A stretch of 64,000 bases of DNA from Nonomuraea deserti (GTDB taxonomy: Bacteria > Actinomycetota > Actinomycetes > Streptosporangiales > Streptosporangiaceae): assembly GCF_004348685.1 (NCBI RefSeq), contig NZ_SMKO01000017.1:25323-89322 (forward strand), given 5' to 3'. The notes under the pieces were generated by a model that had not been told where the DNA came from, ran no database searches, and saw only the letters and a program-made list of their open reading frames with translations. The first letter of the stretch is position 1, and each line of letters starts with the position of its first letter. This document shows positions 53,265 to 62,934 of the stretch, piece after piece. The position numbers and the translations under genes are program-made.

Positions 53265-53382
53265 GCCATTCCCGCGAGAGCCGCGGATTGTGGCGATGTC
53301 GGTGTGCGGCCTACACCCGTTGGCGAACTGCACCCTCGCCACAATCCGCTTCTCGCGTCACATCATCCGCATCTTTCCCCTG

Positions 53383-54036
53383 TCAACACTTACGGAGCAT
53401 GTTGAGCAGAGCCACCTTCTCGTTCCGCGTCACGAAGAGCCGGTAGTGGTGCTTCACGGTGATCCAGGAAACGGCGTAACGGCACCAGTGGGCGCGGCGC
53501 GGCGGACGCCAGCTCTGGGGGCCCTTGGCCCCTTTCGCGATGTTGGCGGAGTGGCTGACCGTGATGAGCTCGGGCCGCTTGAGGTCGTTGGCGAACGCCC
53601 GCCTGCGCGCCGGGCTCCACCTGCTGGCCCCCGAACGCCACGCGTACGCCAGCGGCACGACATGGTCGACGTCGACCAGCCTTTCGCTCCTGAGCTTCTT
53701 GCCGTCGTACGGGCTGTACCAGACGCCCTTGACCGGGTGGCAGGCCGCGTTCTTGCGCACCCGCCGGCCGTCGCGGGCCAGAACCACCTCGCGGGCGTTG
53801 CACCTGCCCTTGTGCTGCTCCCACCGCGGCTGGAAGCGGCGGTGGCTGTAGCCGCGGATCGATAACGGTTCGGCCACCTTCAGCTGGCCCAGCATCCGGC
53901 GGGCCAGCGCACCGGCCTCGGCCTGAGATCGCTTGCGAGCCTCCGCCGCCGCATGCGGGGTCGCGGCGACAGCGGTGATCGGGATGGCCAGCAGAGTCAG
54001 CACGGCAACTGTGACCGGCCTCGTCAAGAAGATCAT
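53383..54036 (-). CDS. Secreted HNH (DUF1524/GmrSD-like) endonuclease
   Basis: This 217-aa protein has a signal peptide (MIFLTRPVTVAVLTLLAIPI plus TAVAATPHA). The nuclease core is RLVDVDHVVPLAYAWRSGAS with the DH metal/catalytic pair, RRRAFANDLKRPELITVSHS, and NIAKGAKGPQSWRPP (Asn/Lys). Cysteines near residues 79, 98 and 183 may form disulfides. It is a likely extracellular DNase. The ATG start at 54036 lacks a strong ribosome site. Confidence 0.85.
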   Translation of the reverse strand: MIFLTRPVTVAVLTLLAIPITAVAATPHAAAEARKRSQAEAGALARRMLGQLKVAEPLSIRGYSHRRFQPRWEQHKGRCNAREVVLARDGRRVRKNAACHPVKGVWYSPYDGKKLRSERLVDVDHVVPLAYAWRSGASRWSPARRRAFANDLKRPELITVSHSANIAKGAKGPQSWRPPRRAHWCRYAVSWITVKHHYRLFVTRNEKVALLNMLRKC

Positions 54037-54181
54037 GCCTACACCCCTACCAGCACACCCCCCGCCGGCGGCAGCGATATTCATGAAACCGGAGGGCGAC
54101 GCAAGCATCCCTCCCCGTCACGTTCGCGCTCCCCCGCAGCACGTCCAGGCCCGCCGGCGCGCCGGCGGACCGCCGCCGGCC

Positions 54182-54610
54182 CTACGGAGCGCCGCCGATG
54201 GCGCAGGCGCGGCACGGGGGCTGGCCGCAGGTGCACTGCATGATGGCGTCGAGAACGTCGTGATCATGGTAGAGGCACTGGTCTCTACAGGTGTGCCGCG
54301 GCACGAAGCCCGCCTGGATCTCGTCGGGCCACGGCTCGTGACCTTCGCGGCAGCGTACGAACCGCTCGGGGTCGGACGCGTGCAGCACCTGCATGCGTGC
54401 GCGCGCCTCGCCCTCCAGCGTCCGTGTCTCCTCCACCATGGTGGTGAGCTGGGCGGCGATGGCGGAATACTGGTCGTCCCCGGTGCGCACGTGCGCGGCC
54501 CGCAGCGCCATCGCCGCGTTGCTCAGGAATCGTGTGGCGTCCTGGAGGTCGGTGGTGTGGTGCAACTGAATGCCGGTAACGCCTCGGACCCACACGGCGT
54601 CGTCTTGCAT
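54182..54610 (-). CDS. Hypothetical protein with Cys/His-rich C-terminus
   Basis: This 142-aa protein has a helical N-terminal part (DATRFLSNAAMALRAAHVRT, MVEETRTLEGEARARMQVLH) and a C-terminal region with HTCRDQCLYHDHDVL and CTCGQPPCRACA. The Cys/His pattern suggests metal binding. No function can be assigned. Confidence 0.65.
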   Translation of the reverse strand: MQDDAVWVRGVTGIQLHHTTDLQDATRFLSNAAMALRAAHVRTGDDQYSAIAAQLTTMVEETRTLEGEARARMQVLHASDPERFVRCREGHEPWPDEIQAGFVPRHTCRDQCLYHDHDVLDAIMQCTCGQPPCRACAIGGAP

Positions 54611-54839
54611 TGATCAACCTTTCACAGCGGCAGAGCGCTCACAATGTCGGGGGATACGCCGAAGGATAACGCGCCTTTTACCGGGCTTTCCGCCTCAGCG
54701 ACCCGGTTGACCTTCGCCACAATGGTGCGGCAGAAAGAGAAAAGCCCGCCACGTCTGCCGATCCGGCCGCGAGACGTGTGCGGCGGCGGGCGGTCACCAT
54801 GCTGGGGAATCTTTGTCCAAACTTTGCAGAACTGTTAAG

Positions 54840-54873
54840 GGGCGGCCCCCGGACGATATCCCGGGGGCCGCCC
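54840..54873. terminator. Hairpin terminator of the formamidase operon
   Basis: A 13-bp perfect stem (54840-54852 and 54861-54873) with an 8-nt loop lies 17 bp beyond the formamidase stop. The remaining ~230 bp to the preceding gene shows no supported ORF. Confidence 0.75.
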
Positions 54874-54890
54874 AGCGCGCGTCATGGCGG

Positions 54891-56138
54891 TCAGCTCGTC
54901 ACGGCGCACTGCCCGCGATCCTGGCTGGCGGGTCCTTTCGCGTTCGGACGTACGTCGAAGTCGAAGATCGCGGTGGGCAGGTAGAGCGAGCAGCACGCGT
55001 TGGGGATGTCGACGATCCCGCTGACCCGCCCCTCGATCGGTGCCGCGCCGAGGAGCAGATAGGCCTGTTCGCCGCTGTAACCCCACCTCTTGAGATACTC
55101 CACGGCGTTGAGGCAGGCCCTGCGGTAGGCCACCGTCGCGTCGAGGTAGTAGTTGGTGTCGGTGTCGTGGTCCACCGAGATGCCGATGAACGACAGGAAC
55201 TCCGAATATCTCGGCTCCACGTTGCCCGGCATGAACAGCGGGTTGGTGGTGACACCGTACTTCTCCATGCCGCCCTTGATGAGGTCGACGTGGAAGTCGA
55301 TGTAGCCTCCCATCTCGATCGCGCCGCAGAAGGTGATCTCCCCGTCACCCTGGCTGAAGTGCAGGTCACCTCCTGACAGCTTGGCGTCGGGCACGTGGAC
55401 CGGGTAGAAGACCCGGGCTCCGCGGGTGAAGTTCTTGATGTCGTGGTTGCCGCCGTTCTCCCTGGCGGGCACGGTACGCGCTCCCTCCGCGGCGATCCGC
55501 TGCGCCACGTCGCCGGTCGCCGTGCCGGTGACGGCGTTGTCGGTCAGCGGCGGCAGGCCGAGCGGCGGGACGCGCTGCGGGTCGGTGTCGATGAGCGTCT
55601 GCTCCCGGCGGTTCCAGCTGCCGAGCAAGTCCGCCGACGGCGCCGTGCCGAAGAGTCCCGGGTGGGTGATGCCGGTGAAGCGAACCCCCGGCAGGTGGCG
55701 GGAGGTCGCGACCTGGCCGTGGAAATCCCAGATCGCCTTGTAGGCGTCGGGGAAGTAGTCGGTCAGGAATCCGCCGCCGTTCGCCTTGGCGAAGACGCCG
55801 GTGTACCCCCATCCCTGTCCTGGCGCCTCCCCTACCTGCTGGGGAACCGGGCCGAGGTCGAGGATGTCCACGACGAGCAGGTCTCCGGGTTCGGCCCCCT
55901 CCACCCCGATGGGCCCGCTCAGCACGTGCGCGACGGTCAGGTCGACATCGCGTACGTCGTTCGCGGAGTCGTTGTCGCCGATCTGCGCGTCGGTCCATTC
56001 CCGGCATTCCATCCGGAACTCGTCGCCGGGCCGTACCATCTCCGCCACCGGGATGTCCGGGTGCCAGCGGTTGTGCCCCGGGACCTCCTGGTCGCGCATC
56101 GGCTTCGACTGATCGATCTTGAAAACTACCTTCGGCAT
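54891..56138 (-). CDS. fmdA: Formamidase/acetamidase
   Basis: This 415-aa amide hydrolase has PMRDQEVPGHNRWHPDIPVA, GDLLVVDILDLGP, LHFSQGDGEITFCGAIEMGG, GMEKYGVTTNPLFMPGNVEP, and AYLLLGAAPIEGRVSGIVDI with Cys-Cys (NACCSLYLPT). These are typical of FmdA. It releases ammonia from formamide or acetamide. It lies downstream of an amide channel and a zinc-ribbon gene and shares their strand. Confidence 0.93.
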   Translation of the reverse strand: MPKVVFKIDQSKPMRDQEVPGHNRWHPDIPVAEMVRPGDEFRMECREWTDAQIGDNDSANDVRDVDLTVAHVLSGPIGVEGAEPGDLLVVDILDLGPVPQQVGEAPGQGWGYTGVFAKANGGGFLTDYFPDAYKAIWDFHGQVATSRHLPGVRFTGITHPGLFGTAPSADLLGSWNRREQTLIDTDPQRVPPLGLPPLTDNAVTGTATGDVAQRIAAEGARTVPARENGGNHDIKNFTRGARVFYPVHVPDAKLSGGDLHFSQGDGEITFCGAIEMGGYIDFHVDLIKGGMEKYGVTTNPLFMPGNVEPRYSEFLSFIGISVDHDTDTNYYLDATVAYRRACLNAVEYLKRWGYSGEQAYLLLGAAPIEGRVSGIVDIPNACCSLYLPTAIFDFDVRPNAKGPASQDRGQCAVTS

Positions 56139-56218
56139 GATGGATGCCCTTCTTCTAGCGGATGGCTCCTTCCTGGCTGGGCGTGGGCCTCACCTCTCTT
56201 CCGCTTCGGCGGGCACCG

Positions 56219-56887
56219 TCAGGTCCATCGCGGGTGATGCCGGCGCTCGCTGTCCGGCCTCGAGGGTTCCTCCGCCTCGTCGGGCGCCGCGCCGGCCGGC
56301 TCCCTGTGCCGCGTCAGCGGCCACAGCGCGGCGAACACCACCACGCCGAACACGGCGAGGATGATCGCGAAGAGCCTGGTGTCGCGCCAGTAGCCGGCCA
56401 GGGTCATGTAGGCGGGGATCGCCGCCGTGACCCAGCCCTGGATCGCCGTGACCCAGCCGGTGTACCTGGTGATCCGCGTACGTTTCAGCCCGAGCAGCAC
56501 GAAGAACAGTGCCCACAGGAACGACCAGTAGAGCCAGATGACTCCGAAGGCGGGATCGCCGAGGATCCGGAAGTTGGCGAAGGAATAGCCGAGCGCCATG
56601 ACGGCCACGAAGAGCGAGAAATAGCCGACCCCTGTGGAGTCGAAGCCGCCGAGCAGGTTGATGCCCACATAGAGATAGGTGAATCCGAACAGGTAGATCC
56701 CCGACGCGCCGAGCACCACGGCCGCGTCGGCGGGATTGAGGATGACCAGCACGGTAGGCGTGATCACCTGCAGCGCTCCGACGAACAGGTTGAACACGCC
56801 GGCCGCTTTCGGTTCGACCTTTCCCAGGAGCATCAGACCGTTGATGAAAAGGACCGCCCCCACGTAGAGCAGTCCGACGGCTCCCAT
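56219..56887 (-). CDS. amiS: AmiS/UreI-family amide or urea channel
   Basis: This 222-aa protein has six predicted helices, with GLLYVGAVLFINGLMLLGKV, YLFGFTYLYVGINLLGGFDS, and WLYWSFLWALFFVLLGLKR. It belongs to the proton-gated acetamide/urea channel family. ATG 56887 has GGAGG 8 nt upstream. Its C-terminus is Pro/Glu/His-rich. It should import the substrate of the adjacent formamidase. Confidence 0.92.
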   Translation of the reverse strand: MGAVGLLYVGAVLFINGLMLLGKVEPKAAGVFNLFVGALQVITPTVLVILNPADAAVVLGASGIYLFGFTYLYVGINLLGGFDSTGVGYFSLFVAVMALGYSFANFRILGDPAFGVIWLYWSFLWALFFVLLGLKRTRITRYTGWVTAIQGWVTAAIPAYMTLAGYWRDTRLFAIILAVFGVVVFAALWPLTRHREPAGAAPDEAEEPSRPDSERRHHPRWT

Positions 56888-56979
56888 CACCGACACCTCC
56901 TCGTGTCAGTACGGGTGGTGCGTCCGCCGGGCGCCACGTCGCCGGCGCACGCAACGTTTACTGGTGTTGCAAGGGTGTT

Positions 56980-57258
56980 TCAGGGCCGGGGCAGGCGCGA
57001 CAGTGCCGGGTGCGACGGCGGTTGCCACCGCCGCCCCGGAGGCACGTGCGTGACCACCTCGGGCGCTTCCCTGCTCTGCTCCTCTCGTGTCAGGGCGGCG
57101 GACGCCGCCGGGGACAGCCGGGTGAGGTTCGGGACGGTGAAGAATCGGCGGGCCGGAGAGCGGCACACCGGACAGTCGCGGACCGCCTCGGCGGTCCCTA
57201 TCGGCAGGCGCACCTCGAATTGCCCGCAATCCAGACAGCGGTACGCGTACGTTGCCAT
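56980..57258 (-). CDS. fmdB: FmdB-type zinc-ribbon protein
   Basis: This 92-aa protein begins MATYAYRCLDCGQFEVRLPI and DCPVCRSPARRFFTVPNLTR, giving the CxxC...CxxC zinc ribbon. FmdB was named as a regulator of formamidase; the function is not settled. It is the first gene of fmdB-amiS-fmdA. The rest (after ~55) is Pro/Arg-rich. Confidence 0.88.
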   Translation of the reverse strand: MATYAYRCLDCGQFEVRLPIGTAEAVRDCPVCRSPARRFFTVPNLTRLSPAASAALTREEQSREAPEVVTHVPPGRRWQPPSHPALSRLPRP

Positions 57259-57495
57259 GGACATCCCCGTAAAAGATCGGGATCCTTTTTCACGGCACGA
57301 CACCGCATGCGGCGTTATGCCGATATCTCCAGAAAACCTCTAGGCGATTCGCCATGTCAAGGTCCACGCCCCGGCCCAGTACGAACAAAAAAGTCTTGTC
57401 CGTGCGCAGCGCGCTATTTATCTTTTATGCAGAAAAATGGCCGTCTCATAAGACGGTGATGGCGATATCCGGACAGGCGCCGACGCCTCCCGGCG

Positions 57496-58452
57496 CTAGA
57501 GCTTGCCGAGCGCGCGGGCCAGGACGGTGGCGGTCTTCGCGATGGTCTTGTTGTCGGTGGGAAGGCCCTTGGTGCGGTTGGTGTAGATCGACATGATGAG
57601 GGGAGCGGCACCCTTCCCGGGCCAGACGACGGCGATGTCGTTCCCGCCGCCGAACCCGTCGGAGTTGGTGCCCGTCTTGTCGGCGACCGTCCAGGTCCCG
57701 GGCAGGCCGGCGCGGATGCGCTCGCCGCCGGTCTTGTTCGCGAGCAGCCAGGCGAGCAGTTGCCTGCGGTCCTTGGCGTGCAACGCCCGCCCCAGCGTGA
57801 GCACGCGCAGGTCGCGGCCGATGGCCGCGGGCGTGGTGGTGTCGCGCTTCTCCCTGGGGGTCCAGTCGTTGAGCTCGGGGTGCCAGCGGTCCATGCGCGA
57901 GGTCGAGTCCTTCAGCGTACGAAAGTACTTCGTCAGCCCTTTCGGCCCGCCGATCTGCTTGAGCAGCAGGTTGGACGCGGTGCCGTCGCTCATGGTGACG
58001 GCCGCCTCGCACAGCTGGGAGACGGTCAGGCCGTCCTTGACGTGCTTCTCGGTGACCGGCGAGTTGGGCTTCATGTCGGCGGCCGTCCACTTGATGAGCC
58101 TGCTCATCAGGCCGGGCCGGGAGGTGCGGGCCTTCTGCAGCACGGCCGCGCAGAGGGGCGCCTTGAAGGTGGACAACATCGGGAAGCGCTCGCCCGCACG
58201 GTACGTCACGGTCTTGCCGGTGGCCGTGTCGAGCGCGTACGCGCCGATCCTGCCCTTGAAGGCCACCTCCAGCTTGCGCAGCTCCTTCCTGGCCAGGGCC
58301 GCTCCTGGAGCCGCCGCCGACGGCGCCGCCACGGTCGTGGGCACGGTCGCCGGCGCGGCCGAGGCCGGGCTCCCGCCGACGATCAGGAGGGAGGCCGCCA
58401 GGGCGGACGCGGGCAGAGCGGCCACGATCCCGCGGGTGCGTACGTGTCGCAT
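57496..58452 (-). CDS. Class A beta-lactamase, BlaC-like
   Basis: This 318-aa secreted beta-lactamase has a signal (~1-32), the catalytic STFK (S94, K97), SDG (S155-D156-G157), E193 (WHPELN), and KTG (K259-G261). The SDG motif replaces the usual SDN; the Gly is as in Mycobacterium tuberculosis BlaC, where it lowers inhibitor action. Class A enzymes open penicillins and cephalosporins. No adjacent regulator (BlaR/AmpR) is seen. It is convergent with no partner. Confidence 0.92.
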   Translation of the reverse strand: MRHVRTRGIVAALPASALAASLLIVGGSPASAAPATVPTTVAAPSAAAPGAALARKELRKLEVAFKGRIGAYALDTATGKTVTYRAGERFPMLSTFKAPLCAAVLQKARTSRPGLMSRLIKWTAADMKPNSPVTEKHVKDGLTVSQLCEAAVTMSDGTASNLLLKQIGGPKGLTKYFRTLKDSTSRMDRWHPELNDWTPREKRDTTTPAAIGRDLRVLTLGRALHAKDRRQLLAWLLANKTGGERIRAGLPGTWTVADKTGTNSDGFGGGNDIAVVWPGKGAAPLIMSIYTNRTKGLPTDNKTIAKTATVLARALGKL

Positions 58453-58588
58453 GTCGAATCCTCCGCTTGTCGGCTGTCAGAGAGAAAGGAGCCAAGCAGA
58501 TGCGATCAAGCGATGTCTAATAGCGATACCGATCACCGGTCGATATCGGCCTCGATATGCGCCCACGTCAGGCCGGGTGCCGAGCCCT

Positions 58589-59383
58589 CTACGGCAGGCC
58601 TTCCCTCGGGCCGAGCACGCTGGACAGGAACGCCCTGGTGCGCTCCTGTCCAGGAGCGGCCAGGAGCTCGCCGGGCCGGCCGCGCTCGACGGCCACGCCG
58701 TCGTCGAAGAAGGTCAGCCAGTCGCCGACCTCCCTGGCGAAGGCGATCTCGTGGGTCACCACGACCATCGTCATCCCGTCGGCGGCCAGCCCCTTCATGA
58801 CCTCCAGGACCTCGTCCACCAGTTCCGGGTCCAGCGCGGACGTCGGCTCGTCGAACAACATCAGCGCCGGGTTCATCGCCAGCGCCCTGGCGATGGCCAC
58901 CCGCTGCTGCTGGCCGCCGGAGAGCTGGTGGGGCCGCTTGTGCGCGTGGCCGGCCAGGCCCACCCGCTCCAGGTGCTCCATCGCCAGCCCGCGCGCCTCG
59001 TCCGCCGGGCTGCCCAGCACGTGGACGGGCCCGCAGGCCACGTTCTCCAGCGCGCTCTGGTGGGCGAACAGGTTGAAGCGCTGGAACACCATGCCGATGT
59101 TCCGGCGGAAGGCGGCGAACTCCTTGGGCGTCCAGGGGTGGTACCTGCCGTCGCGCAGGGTGTGGCCGACCTCCTCCCCGAGGACCCGCAGGCTGCCGCC
59201 GAGCACCGGCTCGAGACCGTTGACGCAGCGCAGGAACGTGGACTTGCCCGAGCCCGACGGGCCGATGACACAGCTCACCTCGCCGGCGGACACGGTGAAG
59301 TCCACGCCGTTGAGCACCTGCACGTCTCCGTAGCTCATCCGGACGCCGGTGGCCCGCACGACCGGCGTCCCCGGCGCGGTCAC
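58589..59383 (-). CDS. Polar amino-acid ABC transporter ATPase
   Basis: This 264-aa ATPase has Walker [22 protein letters not shown]-loop [20 protein letters not shown], signature [15 protein letters not shown], Walker [13 protein letters not shown], and [11 protein letters not shown]. It is of the GlnQ/HisP type. GTG 59383 overlaps the permease stop (GTGA). It ends about 200 bp before the beta-lactamase gene start region. Confidence 0.93.
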   Translation of the reverse strand: MTAPGTPVVRATGVRMSYGDVQVLNGVDFTVSAGEVSCVIGPSGSGKSTFLRCVNGLEPVLGGSLRVLGEEVGHTLRDGRYHPWTPKEFAAFRRNIGMVFQRFNLFAHQSALENVACGPVHVLGSPADEARGLAMEHLERVGLAGHAHKRPHQLSGGQQQRVAIARALAMNPALMLFDEPTSALDPELVDEVLEVMKGLAADGMTMVVVTHEIAFAREVGDWLTFFDDGVAVERGRPGELLAAPGQERTRAFLSSVLGPREGLP

Positions 59384-60294
59384 GCCGTCGCCTTCGGCAG
59401 GACCCTGGCCGCCAGGCCGCCGCCGCGCACGAGACGTACGGCGTCGGAGCCGAACCGGCGCTCCAGCCTCCCCTGCAGGAAGGTCGCCACGGCGGTCATG
59501 AGCATGTACCACAGGCTCGCCACGATCAGCAGCTCCATGATCAGGTTGTTGGCCTTGTAGATCTGGCTGGCGTTGGTCATCAGGTCGTGCCCGGCGACCA
59601 CGTACACCAGCGACGTGGTCTTCAGCATGGAGATGAACTCGTTGCCCGTCGGCGGGATGATGATGCGCAGCGCCTGCGGGAGCACGATGACCCGCATCCG
59701 CTTGGCGGGGGTCATGCCCAGCGCGTACGCCGCCTCCGTCTGCCCCCTGTCGACGGCCTGGATGCCGGCGCGCACGGTCTCGGCGAAATAGGCCGCCAGG
59801 TTCAGCCCCAGGCCCAGCATGGCGGAGGTGAAGCCGGTCATCACCTCGTTGGTGTCCCACTTGACGCCGATCATGGTGAACGGGATCTTGAGCACCAGCT
59901 CGGGGAACAGGTAGGCCAGGTTGTACCAGAAGATGAGCTGCACCAGGACGGGCGTGCCGCGGAAGAACCAGATGTAGCCCCAGGCCAGCCCGCTCAGCAC
60001 CGGGTTGTACGACAGCCGCATGATCGCGATCAGCACGCCCAGCACCAGCCCGAGAGCCGTGGCCACCACCGAGATCTCGATGGTGACCCAGACCCCGGCC
60101 AGGATGCGGTCGTTGAACAGGTATTCCGCGACCTTGGTCCAGTCCAGGCGGGGGTTGATGACGACCAGGTAGACCAGCCAGCCCGCGACCGCCAGCGCGG
60201 CGGCCGCGCCCACCCAGCGGCCCCAGTGCAGGGTGCGCGCGACGGGGACGGGGGTGCCCGTCCCGTCGACGATCGGCTCGGTGCGCACGCTCAC
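59380..60294 (-). CDS. Polar amino-acid ABC transporter permease
   Basis: This 304-aa permease has HisM-type motifs [20 protein letters not shown] and [20 protein letters not shown], then [20 protein letters not shown] (EAA loop). About five helices are predicted. It follows the binding-protein gene by GTGA overlap. Confidence 0.92.
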   Translation of the reverse strand: MSVRTEPIVDGTGTPVPVARTLHWGRWVGAAAALAVAGWLVYLVVINPRLDWTKVAEYLFNDRILAGVWVTIEISVVATALGLVLGVLIAIMRLSYNPVLSGLAWGYIWFFRGTPVLVQLIFWYNLAYLFPELVLKIPFTMIGVKWDTNEVMTGFTSAMLGLGLNLAAYFAETVRAGIQAVDRGQTEAAYALGMTPAKRMRVIVLPQALRIIIPPTGNEFISMLKTTSLVYVVAGHDLMTNASQIYKANNLIMELLIVASLWYMLMTAVATFLQGRLERRFGSDAVRLVRGGGLAARVLPKATA

Positions 60295-61241
60295 TTACCG
60301 CCGTTGACCGTGGCGGACTCGACGGCCAGCTTCTCCAGGTTCCACGCCTTGAGCACCTTGCCGTACTCGCCGCTCCGGATGAGGGAGTCCAGCGCGCCCT
60401 TGACGGAGTCGATCAGCTCCTTGTCGTCCGGCTTCATGCCGATGCCCCACAGGCTCTCCGTGCCTTCTATCGCGATCGCCTCCACCCCGAGCTTGGGGTC
60501 GGCGGCCTTGTAGGTCGTCACCACGTAGTCGGTGATGTTGGCCTGCGCGCGACCGCCGCCGACCTGGAGCAGGGCCTCCTGATCGCCGGGGAACTTCAGG
60601 ATGGTCACGCCGCCCTCGCCGGCCTTCTCGCAGTCGGCGTCGTACTGTTCGGCCAGCGCGAGCGAGGAGCCGTTGTCGACGACCGAGACCGTCTTGCCGC
60701 ACAGGTCGTCCGGCCCCGAGATGCCCGCCGGGTTGCCCTTCTTGACCAGGAGTCCCGCGCCCGCCCGTACGTAGTCGACGAACGAGAGCTTGCCCTGGCG
60801 TTCGGCGTTGTCGGTCATCGAGGAGATGACGAAGTCGTAGCGGCCGGTCAGGACGCCGGGGATCTGCGAGTTGAACTCCTCGTCGGTGATGGTCACCTTG
60901 ACCCCGAGCTTCCTCGCGATGGCCCGGGTCAGTGAGGGGTCGAGCCCGATCGCGGTCTTGCCGTCGGAGGCGTACAACTCCATCGGCGGGTAGCCGAGGG
61001 AGGAGACGACCTTCAGTCCGTCGGTCCTCAGCCGGGCGGGCACCTTGGCGGCCAGCGCCTTGTCCGGGGTGATCGCGTTGATGACGGCGGCCGCCTTGTC
61101 CTCGGCGGGGGCCTGGTCGAGGACGACGGGCGCGGCCGACGGCTCGGCCTCCGCGCCCGAGTCGAGGGGCTCGGCGCCGCAGGCCGTGGCGACGGCGAGC
61201 AGCGCACCGGCAGCGAGCAAGGTACGGATCCGGGTGTTCAA
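60291..61241 (-). CDS. Polar amino-acid ABC transporter substrate-binding lipoprotein
   Basis: This 316-aa family 3 solute-binding protein has the lipobox LLAVATAC (Cys21). It has [20 protein letters not shown] (ligand-binding motif), [20 protein letters not shown] and [20 protein letters not shown]. The ligand is unknown; a modified amino acid fits with the downstream amidohydrolase gene. It is the first transporter gene, 14 bp after the amidohydrolase. Confidence 0.92.
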   Translation of the reverse strand: MNTRIRTLLAAGALLAVATACGAEPLDSGAEAEPSAAPVVLDQAPAEDKAAAVINAITPDKALAAKVPARLRTDGLKVVSSLGYPPMELYASDGKTAIGLDPSLTRAIARKLGVKVTITDEEFNSQIPGVLTGRYDFVISSMTDNAERQGKLSFVDYVRAGAGLLVKKGNPAGISGPDDLCGKTVSVVDNGSSLALAEQYDADCEKAGEGGVTILKFPGDQEALLQVGGGRAQANITDYVVTTYKAADPKLGVEAIAIEGTESLWGIGMKPDDKELIDSVKGALDSLIRSGEYGKVLKAWNLEKLAVESATVNGGK

Positions 61242-61255
61242 TGGGGGGTTCTCCT

Positions 61256-62824
61256 TCAGCTTCGCTGCCAGCGGACCTCGCCGCCGACGACGGTGGTCAT
61301 GACCTTGGTGCGCAGCACCGCGTCCGGTGACTCACGGTAGGGGTCGGTGTCCACCGCGATGAAGTCGGCGAGCTTGCCCGGCGCGAGGGTGCCCTTGCGC
61401 TCTTCCTCGCCCGAGGCGTAGGCCGCGCCCAGGGTGTGAGCGGTGATGGCCTCGGCCATGCTCAGCCGCTGCTCGGGCTGCCAGCCGCCGGGGGGCGTGC
61501 CGTCGGGGCGGGTACGCGTGACAGCGGCGTGGAGTGCGGCGAACGGGTCGGGATGCTCCACGGGGGCGTCGGAGCCGAAAGCCAGGGCGACGCCGACGTT
61601 CAGCATCCCGCGCCAGGCGTAGGACGCCACCCCGTGACCGGCCAGCAGGGCGTCGACCAGGTCGATGTCGCTGGTGCAGTGCACGGGCTGCATGGAGGCG
61701 GCGATGCCCAGCCGGGCCATCCTCGCCAGGTCGCCGGGCCGTACGTGCTGGGCGTGCTCGATACGGTGCCGCAGGCCGGGCGTGCGGCCGATGGCCTCGT
61801 AGGCGTCGATGACCAGGCGGTTGGCCCGGTCGCCGATCGCGTGTGTGGCCACCGCGATGCCGGCGCCCGCGGCCCTGCGGAACAACTTGACGAGGTCGTC
61901 GTACGGCGTGACCGCGATGCCGGCGTTGCCCTGATCTCCGGCGAAGGGCCGGCTCATGTGGCATGTGTGCGAGCCGAGCGCGCCGTCGCTGAAGATCTTC
62001 ACGGGCCCGGTGCGGACCCAGTCGTCGCCCTGCCCGGTGCGGCGTCCCTCATCGATGGCGGCCTCCAGGTGGGTCGCCGGGATCGCCTTGTGCACGCGCA
62101 GCTTCAGCCGGCCCGTTGCGCGCAGCTCCAGGTAGGCCGCCCGGCAGTCCTCGCCGTCGATGTCGTGCACGCTGGTCAGGCCGAGCCCGAGCAGTTCCTC
62201 CTGGGCGGCGCCGAGCCGGTCGGTCAGGTCGGCGGAGACCATGAGGTGGCGCAGCGGGTACGACGCCGACTCGCGCAGGATGCCGGTCGGCTCCCCATCG
62301 GCGTCCCTGACGATCTCGCCGCCCACCGGGTCGGGGGTGCCGGCGTCGATGCCGACCAGGCGCAGGGCCGCGGAGTTGGCCCAGACGGTGTGGCCGTCGA
62401 CGCTGGGCAGCGCGACCGGCAGGCCGGGGCAGACCGAGTCCAGGGCGTACCTGTCCGGCTGGGCGGGCGGGTCCCAGGTGTTGCTGTTCCAGCGGCCGCC
62501 GAACAACCAGGCGCCCGGTCGCAGCCGGGCGGCGTGCGCGGCCACCTTGGCCAGAGCCTCGTCCAGGGAGCGCGCGTCGCGCAGGTCGACCGCGTCCAGG
62601 CTCAGGGCGTACTGGGCGGTGTGGATGTGGGCGTCGTAGAGGCCGGGCAGGACGGCGGCGCCCTCCAGGTCGATCAGCTCCGCACCCGGCCCCGCCGCCT
62701 CGCGCACGTCCGCCTCGCCGCCGACGGCCAGCAGCGTCTGGCCCTTCACGGCCATGGCCTGGGCCAACGGGTTCTCGCCGGCTCCGGTGCGGATGGCGGC
62801 GTTGCGGTACACGCGGATGCTCAT
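61256..62824 (-). CDS. YtcJ-like amidohydrolase
   Basis: This 522-aa metal-dependent hydrolase has the first metal ligands H66 and H68 (GLYDAHIHT), a long middle TIM-barrel region (TGPVKIFSDGALGSHT, HAIGDRANRLVIDAYEAIGR, RIEHAQHVRPGD), and C-terminal Asp in AFGSDAPVEHPDPF. YtcJ-type enzymes cleave cyclic amides or N-acyl compounds. It is the first gene of an amidohydrolase-ABC operon divergent from LysR. Confidence 0.88.
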   Translation of the reverse strand: MSIRVYRNAAIRTGAGENPLAQAMAVKGQTLLAVGGEADVREAAGPGAELIDLEGAAVLPGLYDAHIHTAQYALSLDAVDLRDARSLDEALAKVAAHAARLRPGAWLFGGRWNSNTWDPPAQPDRYALDSVCPGLPVALPSVDGHTVWANSAALRLVGIDAGTPDPVGGEIVRDADGEPTGILRESASYPLRHLMVSADLTDRLGAAQEELLGLGLTSVHDIDGEDCRAAYLELRATGRLKLRVHKAIPATHLEAAIDEGRRTGQGDDWVRTGPVKIFSDGALGSHTCHMSRPFAGDQGNAGIAVTPYDDLVKLFRRAAGAGIAVATHAIGDRANRLVIDAYEAIGRTPGLRHRIEHAQHVRPGDLARMARLGIAASMQPVHCTSDIDLVDALLAGHGVASYAWRGMLNVGVALAFGSDAPVEHPDPFAALHAAVTRTRPDGTPPGGWQPEQRLSMAEAITAHTLGAAYASGEEERKGTLAPGKLADFIAVDTDPYRESPDAVLRTKVMTTVVGGEVRWQRS

Positions 62825-62868
62825 GGGACTCTCAGCGGGCCGGAAATGTGATGGGCCTCACTGTAGGA

Positions 62869-62895
62869 GTAGCTATATGCAGGTGGAAGTGCTAC
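62869..62895. promoter_or_regulatory. Inverted repeat in the LysR/amidohydrolase divergent region
   Basis: GTAGC and GCTAC arms 17 nt apart lie between the divergent genes, 40 bp from the LysR start. The layout suits a LysR binding site for both promoters. Confidence 0.4.
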
Positions 62896-62934
62896 AAACA
62901 CGACATTTAGCGCTTCTGAGGGTAAGGGTTGCTG

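Noticed and set aside
54644..54838. 64-aa plus-strand ORF near the formamidase terminator
   Set aside because: No ribosome site and not protein-like.
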